Part shown: positions 47,183 through 59,652 of the stretch, in pieces
Numbering within the stretch: position 1 is the stretch's first letter
How the letters are laid out: every line of letters starts with the position of its first letter
NCBI GenBank assembly: GCA_907163345.1
Contig: CAJQUN010000061.1
Span: forward strand, 3,472,001-3,536,000
DNA from: Haberlea rhodopensis
Lineage: Eukaryota; Streptophyta; Magnoliopsida; Lamiales; Gesneriaceae
DNA: 64,000 nt
Reading direction: 5' to 3'
Notes under the pieces: model-generated
What the model was told of the DNA's origin: nothing
Seen by the model: the letters and a program-made list of their open reading frames with translations, nothing else
Databases searched by the model: none
Program-made: the position numbers and the translations under genes

Positions 47183-49707
47183 CATATCCTTTTGTTATTT
47201 AGTTTATTTGATTTTCAGTTTTTGTTTTTAGTTTTTATTATCTCTCGAGTCGATTATTTTATTATTTGCATTCTTCTCGTGCTAGGTACTCAGTTGGAGT
47301 GAAAAATCCTTACAGCAGCGGAGCTTTAAGGAGCCAATCTTCCTCAACCCTCATGCAAGAGTCTTGATCAGGGGAGTTTACTTTTTCCCTTTTGATTCCT
47401 TTAAACATTGAGGGCAATGTTTGATTTAAGTTTGGGGGAGTGGCTTGCATGTTTTACTTGCTTAATCTACATGTTGTGTGCTTAATTGACACTTGAATTG
47501 TCCTATATTTTTAGCTAAAAAAACATTTATGAGTTCAAACTTAGTGACGCTATTCCATTATGAAATTAATCTCACTATTCATATGGACTTGAGTTTTAAT
47601 AATTGTTAGACTTGTACATGGATATCCTGTTTTGAGTTAACATGTCAAGAATAAGGAATATTTTGAGCACATTGAGTCAAGATCTTGTGGATTTCATGTT
47701 GAATAATGATAATTGTTGGGAACTTGATGATTTGTTTTGAGAATCTTAGAGTTATCCTAGAACCTATTTGATGATGACACTTTGAGGCGAAATTTTATAG
47801 TTACAAAAGTGAGAAAATTATCTAGGCGATCTTTGACACGTTTGAGCCTTTCAAGCTTACCTTGTATACATTAATCGCTAGTGTCCATTGTTGAGCTTTA
47901 TTGAAAAAGAATGGTATATGCATTGCATATAATTAGACCCCCATTCGACATTCTTGGAAAACTCATTATACCTACCCTTATATGAGCCTAAATGAAAAAA
48001 AATATTATCCTTACCCTCAGGGAGTATAATGAATCTCGTTCGATGCACGTGAATTGTTATATCTTAATGAGCTTATTGAAAAAGATTGATGAATGAGAAT
48101 AAGAAAAGATGTAAAGAAAGAGCCTTGAGAAAAAGTATATAAATAAGACCAAAAGTGGCCAATGCTAGAAAAAAAGAAGAGAAGCTCAATATGTACTACA
48201 GAAAAAGTGAATCTTACATGATATACTATCTTCTTTGTAATATCCTATCTTTTTTTTTTGTAACCGACACCAAAGGCCTAACATTACAAGCTGAAAAAGT
48301 CCTTTTGATCCAAAACTAGGGAATGATTGCATTAGTGGAGAAGTGTTTGAAAAATATGCTTATGGGATGCTTAACTATAATCTTGACTTTGAGTTGATTA
48401 GCATGATTTGATCTTGAAGATGTGCGTGAGATTGAGATTGACAATATCACACACACATTCCGATTTTGAAGATGTGTTGCTTGATTTAGAAGAAAACACG
48501 TCTTGTCAACTTTTGAAGGTGTGCAAGCGATATTTATGAGGATAATGCTAGTCATGAGTTGATTTATTTCAAGTATCAAGAATGAAATCTATTGTTTGAT
48601 TTTAATGCTTAATCGAGGACGATCAAGTGATAAGTTTGGGGGAGTTGATAAGTTCATTTTTGAGCTTATATTTCGACGTTTACTAGTAGTATATTACAGT
48701 GATTCTTGAATGATATTACATTTATTGGTATTAATTTGCATGTTTCAGGAATCTCTGTGAAAATGCGAGGAAATGAAGAAATTAGCTAATTAATGATGAA
48801 AAGTGCATAGGAGTGGAGATGTCCCAAATTGATGCCTGAAAGGAAGAATTAAATACGATAATCGTTGAATGAAGTGGCGTATTTTCGCCTACAAATCAGT
48901 GTCTCTAGGCCTGTGTTGCTGAATTTCATAAATCAAGAGTTTCAAACTGGCATCTTTACGCCTACAAAATGGCATTTCTACGCCAATGCTACTGCCACAA
49001 AAAAATTCAAAAATTGATTGTTGAAGCTCACGCATGTTGCAAAATCACTAGCTGAGATGGAAACTCAAACATGTTGCAAAATCACGTGGCAACAAGGGCA
49101 TTCAAGTAACATGATGATGCATGGAAACTTTCAAGACAAATTTGGTGGGATATAGTTCAAGGAAGTATATATTAGGATAGTGAAGCAAAAGGAATTCATG
49201 AACACAAAAATCATACAGCAGATTTGGACAACTACGTATTAGGATTTTGGAGGATATTTTATTGGAACCATATCTGGTGGAGGAGATTGAGGAATTTGTA
49301 GTACAAAATTTTATGGGTGTGTATCTTAGGAAAGTAGCAAGCAAAAACAACAAATGGCTTTGTATTAGGCGAGATTTGGAATCTATGTCCTTAAGACAAT
49401 AAGCCCCGCTACGGTGCTAACGGTTTACTTTGGCAATTTTGTCTCCCAAGATACAACGACTATGATTTGTGATAGGAGTACTCCAAATCACAAATCCTTT
49501 AAACCACAAAGGTCTAAAAACGCCCAACCATAACAATGATGAAGACTCACAAAATTTCTCAAATTTTGATCTTCAAATATGATGTGAATTTCGAAATTCC
49601 ATTTCCAATTCAAGTGAGGGATGTTATATTTATAGTATGTCAAGAATTATGTCCAAAAAGATACCATTTGGAGTAGACACACCATTCCACGCATCAGATA
49701 CATGGCT

Positions 49708-49787
49708 CGATCGATCGAGCTTCTGTAGCAAATAAAAAACTTTTTTCTGATGAGCTCGATCAATCGAACACTATGCTCGATCGATCG
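49708..49787. repeat. Three CGATCGATCG palindromes in the 3' LTR (array 4)
   Basis: Cores start at 49708, 49757 (CGATCAATCG) and 49778, so steps are 49 and 21 bp. Here the dyads extend as GCTCGATCGATCGAGC instead of GGCGATCGATCGCC. Confidence 0.95.
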
Positions 49788-50899
49788 AGCTCATTTTTTT
49801 CATTTTTAATTCATTCACTTTTCCAACAGAATTCACGTAACATATCGTCACACGATCACACAAGAAGGAATATTATCATATTAGACTCAAGAGGGACAAA
49901 GAAGGAATTTGGAGTAGATCAGGACATGGAATTAAAGATATTCATGCAGAAAGTAAAGGAAACGTGCACAGCTGATCACACGCTAATTTCAAGTTGGACA
50001 GCAAAGGAAGTTCATGTCACAAGGAAAGAGGGTATATACGCCTCATCTATCCTCACGTAGGGAGAAGGGGACACACCACCTTCATGCCTTGACCCTAAAT
50101 CCAAACCTCACGCCTTCCTTCACTCCAATGTGCATATAACCTCTATCTTTCTACCATCTATCATCCTTCATCAACCATTCACCCTATAATTTGGAACATG
50201 CCAACAAGATAATCGATGAGCACGATCGAGAAAGAAGCGAGGGAATGATCGAGAATCAACGAACGAAGTCGACTTGGGAGTTTGCTCTTGCTTTTCTATT
50301 TTAGTTTTGAATGAATATCGGATTTGTTGTGTTTTTTATGATTGAGATATATCTTAAACATAATTTTCCTTTGATATTGTGATTGAATTCCTCATCTTCT
50401 ATGTGCATTTTTATTGTACTTAATTCTTTTGAAGATTTGGCCACCTTGGGATGATTCTAGTTATTATAATTGAGATCAAAAATAAAATTATAATACGACA
50501 TATTAATTTATGCCGTGTGTTTAAGATTAGATCGAAAGATAAAATCACATACGAGTGATAACTTTAGGTTATTTAATCTAAAGTTAGTGGTTTCATAAAG
50601 TTTCATTCAATATCGAATTGTTAATTAAGTGGACGAAAGTTACTTGTTGCAATTTGGTGTTAGGTTTAATATAGCTCGATAGAGTATATTGAATAAATTC
50701 GGAAAACCCGTCACCTATGAGATGGTTGGATAAAAGAATTGTAAGGGAATGGTTATGTGAATCATTGTCTTGATAATTCTTTCTTGTGGACTTTTCTCGT
50801 GATCATCGATTGTTTTGGTTGGATTAGAATAGTTTAATTTAGTTGTTAGTTAACTTATTAATTAACTATCGTAGGTTTAAAGAAATCTTATTTGGTAAC

Positions 50900-53152
50900 G
50901 CATACCGCCGGCCGCCGGCCACCGACCATCCATGGAGGTGAGTGTCAGTCATCGGAAACGTTTCTGGCTATGTATTTTGAGTCTCAATTAACGCTCTTTT
51001 TAATCAATTTTCTATATTTTTTCGAACTGTATAATTTCGAAAATCCAACACAAGTCGGATCACGGGTAAACGATCTAATAAAAAATTAATTATCAAATAC
51101 ATGAATCAAAGCGCAATCTGGATCGGTACCACTGTTGGGTTTTCGTCCCCGATGTCATATTCAAACGCAACGAAAAATAAACATAAAGACAAACACGGGG
51201 ACGATCGATTGCGCTAGATTCATATATGAACATGCATATATCAAATATAAATGCACGAAAAGATATTACAGTTTACCGACGTAAGTCTAAAAGAGGTAAT
51301 CCCTCGAGTCCAAACAACCTGACCAGATCCAAGATCCCAACGTCAGTTCTAGTTTGGTGTAGGTGTTTCTTTAACAAGAAAGATGTGATTGTGGTTTTGA
51401 GAATTGTATAGTTGTCAGAAACCAAAACAATATATATATAGATGTAGTTATATCACTAATGAGCTTGAGGCTATAAAGTCGAACAAGCCAAGATTTAACT
51501 TGTAAGTCATATATACTAACAAATATATGTATATATACATATATGTGTATTTGTACAACGAGAACCACACTCGATGTTTGAAAGAATTTCCCATTCGAGC
51601 CTGGGATGTGCGGCAATGGAGCATGTCCTAATTAACGAGATCATGAGACAAATTTCTTAATTCGTTTTAAGCTCTTCCTACCATCTCTTTCATTATTCTA
51701 GCCTCGTAAAATGTAAATCCATTTGGATAAGGTCTGACTGAGATAAATCTCCATCTCCCCGTCTCCATCAACATATATTTTTCTTTCGTACGTTTTGGAG
51801 ATGATCAATGGAAAGTTTTTCACACACCAACAACAATGCAGACAATATACACTCGTATGCACACGATTAAAACCACTAATCTACTTTTACATAAATTGCT
51901 GTAATAATGACGATGCCATTAATGTGGTGTACAATCTTGCAAGAAAAGTCAGCAATCCAGGTAATCCATCAGACATAATCAAGCTTTTTGGTGGGCTCAC
52001 TGTATTTTAACTTCGGATCACAGGGTTGATGGGAGGAAAGCTATTTTAGAGATCAAACCCCAATTGGATTCCATTTCTTGAATATTTTTTTTGTTGAACG
52101 AGACAAGATACTGATTTTCTATTGCCCAAATTCTTCTCTTGTTCAAAAGAGAGGCTGTGGACGCAAGATTTTGTTTTTTTGGGGGGTAAGTGTTTCAAAG
52201 ACATTAATTTCTTGCTTTTGTCACACCATGTAATGAACTTTTTTTTCTTTTCTATTTTAGATTCTTTTTATTAGGGTTTTGTCTTTTAGTTTTTCTGAGT
52301 TTTTTGGAGCCGGCGAGCTGTCTACGTTCTTGGACGTGTCTTTTTGGCAACTTCTGGCTATTTTGCCCGTTCACCTTATCTTTCTTGATCAAAGAGTTTG
52401 GTGTATCTGCGGTTGTTTTGCACTGTATATGCACCAACACAAACAAATACATATATAAAACATATATGTATATGTATGTATAAATATGTGTTTGTGTTTT
52501 AGTACACCCGGTGCATAGAAGTGCATAGAAGAAAAAACCATGTATTTTGGACACTAATCTATCTATGATAGTGACTTCGTGTTCATAGAACTTCTGGTAA
52601 GTTTCTTGATTTCTCTTTAGTGTAATTTATCATAAATTATCCTCTCTTTTAAGATTGATTTTTTTCCGTTTTATGGTGTTGAGTTCTATTATTCAAGTGG
52701 TAGAGTTTCTAAGATTTGAGTGTGAAACTGAGAAGATTGTAGCTACGTGGAATGAATCCTTGAACTTTCTCTGTATTAGCTAGGAAATAGGAGTGGTAGT
52801 TATGATCTGTCTTTCTCTTCCCTTCTATAGAGGCAAAAAATAACCTTTTCACTCACTCGCATTATTATCAAAGATGTGAGTTTGAAAAACAAAGGACTTC
52901 GTTTACAGAGGTAATTGTAATAAATTTGAGCTTTTGGATTGATGATTCATGCCACCATTATTTTTTTCGTTTCGGGATGTATTTGATTTCCTTACTTCTT
53001 GTTATTATGAAACAATTTTCTTCTTTTTGATTTTCCTTAGATTGATACAGATGTTATTCTTGAATAGGGTCCGGGTTCGGTTTCCTTGGCATCATTCATC
53101 TTGGTCCATCAAGGTTCTTGAAGGAATCTGGTGCAAACTGAACTCCTGAAAA
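50900..53152. other. Upstream region and probable 5' UTR of the At1g01500-like gene
   Basis: GCCGGCCGCCGGCC occurs at 50906-50919. TATATATA-rich stretches occur at 51430 and 51520. The portion from about 52140 is T-rich with possible 5' UTR introns, for example an acceptor-like TTTTCCTTAG at 53031-53040. Short frames here (51226-51411, 51795-52010, 52949-53149) look incidental. Confidence 0.4.
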
Positions 53153-56100
53153 ATGGAGAATTCCCATGAATTGCATAGCAACGGTTACCTTCATGATCCG
53201 GGCCTGCATATTACCAGGAATTCCTCATACCAATCCCCTGGCAGATATTCGCTGTCTTGGTTTGATATAAGAGTTTTCTATGTGAGAATCAGTAATTTCA
53301 TGGTTGACGATTCGACACCAGAGTTTCTTACCCTCAATCACATCTCCCTGAGCCCAGAAACACTTCTTGAAGTTAATGGAGTGAGTTGTTCGGTAGATTC
53401 AGGAGTTTCTTGTGCTCTTCGAAGGGACAGAATGGATAAGAAAACAGAAGAGGCTACTTTTGTTAGCACGGATAGTATAAGATTAACAGGTAATGTGAAA
53501 TTCGAGATTTTTGATAAAGAGGAACTTGTTATATCCGGGATTTTAGAAATGTCCAATGCTAATGGTTTTGTTGGGGAGGTGAGTCAGTTGGCTAGAAAGT
53601 GGAGCATGAATTGTGAAACAGTAATCAGTGCTGGCACGGGATTTCTGAAGAGGAAACAGCTCGTGGGCTCGGAATCCTCATCACCCACAATTGAAGTTTA
53701 TGTTGCAGGTTGTTTCTCAGGAACACCGATCATATTAACCAAGAGTTTGCAACTTAAACATCACAAGAAGCAAAGAATGGCTATGCTAAATTCCATTCCA
53801 GAGTATGATGCCTCTGCATCCCATGAAGAAGTTGCGTTTGGACATGATTTGCAGGTAGTTTCTCGTCCAAATACTCGTTCTTGACATTTGCAAGTTCTTG
53901 CGTCATTCATCCTAATTTGCTTGTGCGGACCTGAAATTGTTTAATCTCGGAAATGTTCATTGCATAGAATAATCCATGTCTATCTAATCATGTTGGGAAA
54001 ATTTTAATTTTGGTCTATATATTTATTTCTTTGGATTTTGGTCCTTTTTCCGACATGGCGCTGACCTGACGCCGATGCTAACAGTACGTGTTACCAACCA
54101 CATTTACTAGATGTATGCTGTGTGTTACGTACATAGAATGAATTTTCATTACGTGCCACATTTACAAATTGAGAATGTATCACTAAGAATTGAAGAATAG
54201 TTGTGCAGAGGGGGGAGCAAGAATCGGGTTGGCATGTGTGGTCGACCTCCCCCCTTCCTTCAATTGAAACTCCACCCCCCCCCCCCCCCCCCAAACTTTA
54301 CCAAGCACCGGCTCCACCTCTTATTTGCGCTGATGCTGATGTGTATATCCTTCGACCATGTGCCTGCTTGCTTCCTCACGTGAAGCATGTCCGCTTGCAC
54401 ACAAAAAAGACCACCCCCATTATAATTGAATAATGGGAGTGATCTTATCTATAAAAAATATCATGGAGTATGGGCAGACACAGGTATTAAAAAGATAAAG
54501 GTGATAACATCTTTTTGTTTTCTCTTGCATTGCCCATATCCTGCTTGGAACTTTCACTCGTGGTCCCATCATCTCAAACTCTGTCTGGATAGAAGGATTT
54601 TGAAGTAGGGGATTTCAAATTATCAATGAAAATCCACTCAACTTGTATAGTGAAAGCTTCAAAATTAGATCTTTTAAAAATATTATAGTCTCATTGCCCC
54701 TTTTAGGGGACAATCTTTTCAGCAGAATATGTTGTGACCATATCTCAGTTTGTTCGAAGAATTTTCTAAGGAATTTTTTTCACAGTTATAACTAGGGGTG
54801 CTTACCGGATCGACCCCGTCCGGTCCGATCCGATCCGGACCGGCCGGTTCAGGATCATGTAAGGCCGGAACCGATCCGATCCGGTTCCGGTCCCAACCGG
54901 TTTCATGTTTGTATATGTATCCACAATATTCATAACAAATTAAATATATTTCTTCTTCATTTGATAATATAAATGCTTATACAAATAATAGTTACACTTA
55001 TGGCAATTGAAAATCTAAATAAAAAACATTAGTATTTAGCAATCTTCATAATATTGTTTTGGCGTTTTCTTCTTTTTGCTCGTCCTAATAATTTACGAAT
55101 TCCTCAACCGCCCCATCTTTTCTTTCTACTTCAAACCAATCTTTCAGTAATGTGGGTAGGCATAATGAATCGGCAGATAGACTACTTCTGTATTCTCCAA
55201 TAATTCGGTCACATGTTGAGAATGCTGATTCAAAAGCTTGTACCGCATACACGTCTCTACCTAATGGTTGTAATGTTGTCTTATCAGAATTATGTGTTTT
55301 TACTAAGTGTTTTTTAAATGTTTCGGTGCCACCATTGGAACCACCAGTTTTATATGAATATTGTATCTTACATAATTTGCAAATTGCAACATATTCATTA
55401 GTACCTTCTTTTTGATCAAAGTGATCATATATCTTACTTCTTTTGGCACAAGTCGGTTGTCTAATCGCTAAGGTAGTGGCTCCGGATAACTCCACTTGTT
55501 GTCTCTCTTGTGCACCAGAAGGTTTGACAGGTTGTTCGGGTTCTTGCGTTTCGACGTTCATTGATGAACCTGCAACATTAAGGTCATCAAAATAATCATA
55601 ATTTTCATTTAACTCCGGAATTGACACAGGCAAATTCATTGCAGACGATGAACTAAGTGATAACTTATAACAACCTCTGGAACTGCTCGACTAACTTGGC
55701 TGGCCTTAGGTATCCCGCTTCGTGCACCTGACTAGTTTCTTTTCATTTCACTACTCCGTTGTTGTGGGATTTGTTATTTTGTTGCGCTCGATGATTATCT
55801 TGAACCATCGATGTGTTCAACACCCGAAATAAAGAGAAAATTGATCAATCTTGGTGTTGCTGTCCTGAACCGTGAATGCGTCACGGTTCATGATTAAGGA
55901 TAAAGTTTTATGAAACAAACTTATCATATGGTAAGATTTATGTTTGGGCGTACACAATGAGATATCAGCTGGCACGAGGCCTACCATGCTGTGAGTTAAT
56001 GCTGTATGTTTTGGTGTGCCACAAAGTCAAATTTTGAGCTCCAAGTCATCTTTAATCAATGTGAAGATCCAAGTTTTGGGATTAAATGAGACCCTTTTTC

Positions 56101-56347
56101 AAGAGAATTATCTTGTATTCAGGTTGCAGAATATAAACCAGAAAGCGAGGAAGACTATGATAACTTGTACTGGAGACGAACAGAATATATCGAAGGAGAA
56201 GATGGGGAGCTTTCGTGGTTCAACGCAGGAGTTAGGGTGGGTGTTGGCATTGGGCTTGGAATTTGCTTGGGCATAGGAATCGGAGTTGGTTTGTTGGTTC
56301 GTAGTTACCAAACCACCACCCGAACGTTTAGAAGGCGACTCATCTAA
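53153..56347 (+). CDS. At1g01500-like protein of unknown function, two exons
   Basis: Exon 1 is 53153-53854 and exon 2 is 56123-56347, a phase-0 GT-AG intron; the product has 308 residues. It resembles the plant family of Arabidopsis At1g01500, which databases label 'erythronate-4-phosphate dehydrogenase family' although no dehydrogenase motif is visible. Conserved stretches include LSWFDIRVFYVRISN (about 33-47), STPEFLTLNHISLSPETLLE (about 54-73) and, in exon 2, EEDYDNLYWRRTEYIEGEDG. A glycine-rich hydrophobic helix follows (VGVGIGLGICLGIGIGVGLL), then an Arg-rich tail (RTFRRRLI), which suggests a C-terminal membrane anchor. The start gives a family-like N-terminus. The 2.27-kb intron holds an antisense hAT fragment and an 18-C run. 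Exon identity is firm; function is unknown. Confidence 0.92.
54275..54292 (+). repeat. C18 homopolymer
   Basis: Eighteen consecutive C in the intron of the At1g01500-like gene. Length may be unreliable in sequencing. Confidence 0.9.
54793..55663 (-). mobile_element. Internally deleted hAT transposon in the intron, antisense
   Basis: The left edge reads TAGGGGTGCTTACCGG followed by CCGGTCCGATCC subterminal repeats, typical of this hAT group. An uninterrupted 184-codon frame (55639-55085, minus) joins a BED zinc finger (VAICKLCKIQYSYKTGG, then FKKHLVKTH) directly to the C-terminal dimerisation segment (FESAFSTCDRIIGEYRSSL, CLPTLLKDWFEVER). The catalytic core is absent. GTTATAAC (54785-54792) and CTTATAAC (55664-55671) could be an 8-bp target duplication with one mismatch, but no inverted terminus precedes the second, so the right edge is tentative. 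Confidence 0.75.
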
Positions 56348-57244
56348 TGTAATATATTTGCCCTCCTCGGTGGTGCAACAACGAACAGTCATCAGGTTGT
56401 TAATTTGAGTGCATCGTTATTCACTTATTTGGTTGCAATATTTTGTTTATTTATCATTTTTTTTCTAAACTCCGCCATGGTCGGTCTCAAGTCAATAAGT
56501 CGACCATATAGTGGGATAAAAGCTTGATTGATTGGTCGATTGTCATTTTTCTGCATGTTGATAAAGTAAGAAAAGAAACAAGTCCATAGATAGCCAAAGA
56601 TATGCTGCAATCCAGCCAAGTTCGGTTTAAGATCTGCTTGGCAGCGATCTTGATCAAGTTTGAGTCAAACTCGAGTAGCTCATGCACCTTCTGCAACTCG
56701 AGCTTATACTTTAATTTTTAGTATTTGAATCCTAGAACTCAAAATTATTTAAGTCGAACCTGACTGCACCTTCAGTGCAATATATATGATCTTGAATTTT
56801 GTATCCGCTTTTGAATGCTGTTTATATTGGCTACTTGCTTGCAAATTCTGTTGGTTGTACTGGTAATATGAGTATCCCACATCCTAATATGAAATAATTT
56901 TTTGATAAATTTGCATGCCTTGTCCGAGGAATCCAAATGGGCAATCGAACCTCTTATTTTAAGCAGCCATTGAAATGGATCGCTAGGAGTGTAAATGACT
57001 CGAACCTGGCAAAATATCAAGTAATATTTATGACTCGAAGTCAAGTTAGGCTCGAAATATTCAAACATATTTATGAGCTACTCGAACTATTGCTCGTAAA
57101 CAAATACTCTATATTAATAAAAGATAATTTGGGTTCAAATCTGGCTCAAAAAAGTTCAAATATGTTCAATATCCGATTGAATTCGATAATTTCGAATACA
57201 AATCAAATATTTTTCGAGTCAATTCAATTTGTTTACACCACTAG
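56348..57244. other. 3' flank of the At1g01500-like gene
   Basis: Presumably 3' UTR then AT-rich intergenic DNA. Frames such as 56937-57368 (which runs into the SINE) are not recognisable proteins. Confidence 0.4.
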
Positions 57245-57462
57245 TCATCATCATATCCTATTAAAGGGCAAACCCCTTTGCATGAAGCTCCCGCTATGCT
57301 CGGAGTCTAGGAAGGGGTCGGGTCACTCTTTAGCCTCATGTGCACAGTCTTCTCTTGCAATGCAATAGGTAGTTTCCACGACTGGAACCCTTGACCTCCA
57401 TGGTCACATGACAGCAACTGTAACTATTGCGTCAAGGCTCACCCTTCATCATCGTATCCTAT
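57245..57462 (-). mobile_element. Au-type SINE with 17-bp target-site duplication
   Basis: The minus strand reads as a tRNA-derived SINE: GAGCCTTGACGCAATAG (A box region, 57424-57435), then GGTTCCAGTC (B box, 57380-57389), GTCGTGGAAACTACC and a tail ending GGGGTTTGCCC. The body is about 57262-57445. Flanks TCATCATCATATCCTAT (57245-57261) and TCATCATCGTATCCTAT (57446-57462) form a target duplication with one mismatch. The A and B boxes have drifted from consensus. Confidence 0.88.
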
Positions 57463-57959
57463 AATCAGTGAAAATTATGAACCTAATGAATCTAAATAGA
57501 GCCATGCTACCCAATCTGGATTCTACTAACCAGTAGTAAGCATCTTAGTAAATGGTGCGGAAAGAGACAGTGAAATGAGTTGTTAGAAAGTAGGGAAAAT
57601 TACCAAATGGTATCAGTTACAAAACAATAATTCAACTAAATCTGTGAAAAACAACATTACATAAACATCTACGTTTCAACAAATTCAGTTTAAATAGGTC
57701 CAATTTTTTAACTTTATCATATTTAAGCTCTCTTTTTTAAAATACACTAATTTCAAAAACAACTAGGTCAATCAATTACTTGTTCAAAAAATCTCTTCCC
57801 TTCAATAAATTTCTCACATCCATTACCCTCAATCCCTGCCACCCACCGTTGTCAACCTTTTCTCTCCTCCGTCTTTGCCCCTTCGCTTCAACCATGGATT
57901 CAAGGTCCAATCACCATTAAAAAAGTGGGAAAGAGAGAGAAGCTCTTTCAGGTGATGTC

Positions 57960-59265
57960 TTCAATAATTAAATCTTCTGGAAAAATCCTGAGAAGATACA
58001 AAATTATATGGGAAAATGTTGGTGCACTGCTCATGTTTCTGTTGTGTTTCTTTTACTTGTTGATAAAATATTGTGCAGATTTACAGATTTTGTTTATGTT
58101 TATTAGTCAAAATTATAGAAGTTGTGGTAGTGATTTAGTGCATTTGTGGTGAAATTTTAGTAGGAATTTGTGTTTCTCTACTTTGCTTGTTGTTTGAGAC
58201 ATAAAATGTTCGATAAATTATTTAAATGAAAATTTGGAGGTTTAGAGTCAATGGGTCTGCACTTGCTCAAGTGCACCGGGTCACCCTTGCACTTGCTACA
58301 AGTGCGCCGGAATTGCACAACAAGTGCACCACCCAAGTGCACTAGGTGTACCCTTGCAATTGCTACAAGAACCGGTGTACATAGGGCTATTATTTGTCCT
58401 TTAATCGGAATAAATTTGAATTTCAAAGGCAAAACAAAAATGGTATGCACGTAAAAATTCAAAGTCGCAAAACATTACACAGTAAACGGTGCATGTGTGT
58501 AGTGTTTACTACACTGAGTTGAAACAGCCATAGGAAAATGAGTTTATCCTCCTCTATTTCTCTTGCAGGTGCACGCGTGCATTTAGGCCTGTATCTCTTT
58601 GATTTTTCCATTGTCATGTAGCAAAGCAGAAAACTCCAAGGAGGAAAGAGAAGCTCTCACGAAGGAAAGCACATTTTATATCATCCATATATGATGTATA
58701 ATATTGAATTTACTTAATTTGATTAAGTTCAATAATTAAATCTTCTGAAAAAATTCTGAGAAGATCAGAAATTCTGAGAAGATACAAAATCATATGGAAA
58801 AACTGTTGATGCACCACTCGAGTTTCTGTTGTTTTTGTTTACTTGTTGATAAAATGTTGTGCAGATTTACATATTTGTTTATGTTTATTAGTCAAAACTG
58901 TAGAAGTTGTGGTGTGTTAGTGCATTTGTGGTGAATATTTGCATTTTCTCTATTTTGTTTGTTGTTTGAGACGTTAAATGTTCGATGAAATGTTTGAATG
59001 CAAATATGGAAGTTTAGAGTCAATAGGCCTGCAATTGCTACAAGTGAACATGTGCACTTGCTCAAGTGCACAGCAAGTGCATCGAGTGCACTTGTAGCAA
59101 GTCCACCAGGGGCACTCTTGCAATTGCTAAAAGCACCGGTGCACGTAGAGCTATTATTTGTCCTTTCATCGGAATAATTTTGAATTTCAAAGGCATAACA
59201 CAAAAATAGGTTGCAAGTAAAATTCAGAGCTACAAAATCTACACAGTAACCACGGTGCACGTATA
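57960..59265 (+). repeat. Direct duplication of a ~540-bp segment, rich in GTGCAC
   Basis: Copy 1 is about 57960-58500 and copy 2 about 58728-59265 (offset about 768 bp). Shared blocks include TTCAATAATTAAATCTTCTG, TTGTTTATGTTTATTAGTCA, GTTTAGAGTCAAT and TATTATTTGTCCTTT. Both carry clusters of CAAGTGCAC/GTGCACTTG motifs, continuing to 59345 after copy 2. Small indels separate the copies. Open frames inside (58178-58462, 58892-59293) are not recognisable. Confidence 0.85.
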
Positions 59266-59652
59266 GTAAGTGCACCTCATGCACCCAGTGCACATGTTGC
59301 GGTGCACGTGTAACAAGTGCACCCCATGCACCGGTGCACGTGCTACAGTGAGTCGCAATGGTTATTGTTGTCCATGCATCAGGAAATGGGCCTATGCGAA
59401 TTGAAGTTTTTTTGTATGGATTGGATGTACCGGCCCAAATTTTGGCCTAGAAAGTATCCAGTACATCATACTTGAAAACAAAGGCCTATGGAAGGACTTT
59501 TAGCAATTTAAAGACAATATCCATATACTCTGGTTACAGTTATCTTTGGATAAATCCACACATTATTAAGTTTGTAATATGTTTATTTTAACATTGCAGG
59601 AGATTCAGCTTACTGATGAAGCCACAGAATCGGGTTCTGGAGCCACCTCGGC

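Larger units (their letters stand above)
45758..50899 (+). mobile_element. Non-autonomous Tat/Athila-like LTR retrotransposon with truncated 5' LTR
   Basis: Only the last ~196 bp of the 5' LTR remain (45758-45953). The primer site is at 45964-45981, and degenerate internal sequence runs to the polypurine tract TTTGGGGGAG at 48635-48644. The 3' LTR starts TGATAAGTTC at 48646 and runs to about 50899. GTTAGTTAACTTATTAATTA and ATCGTAGG near 50843 match 45770-45800, which ties the two LTRs together. The last ~150 bp of the 3' LTR are also missing. Three open frames in the internal part (46133-46345, 46528-46737, 46780-47037) have no recognised gag or pol motif. A second TTTGGGGGAG occurs at about 47437. 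Confidence 0.78.

Noticed and set aside
54785..55671. GTTATAAC/CTTATAAC as a confirmed hAT target duplication
   Set aside because: One mismatch, and no inverted terminal repeat precedes the right copy, so it is kept only as tentative.
56937..57368. 143-codon open frame
   Set aside because: Its last part is the SINE in antisense and the rest is AT-rich with no family resemblance.
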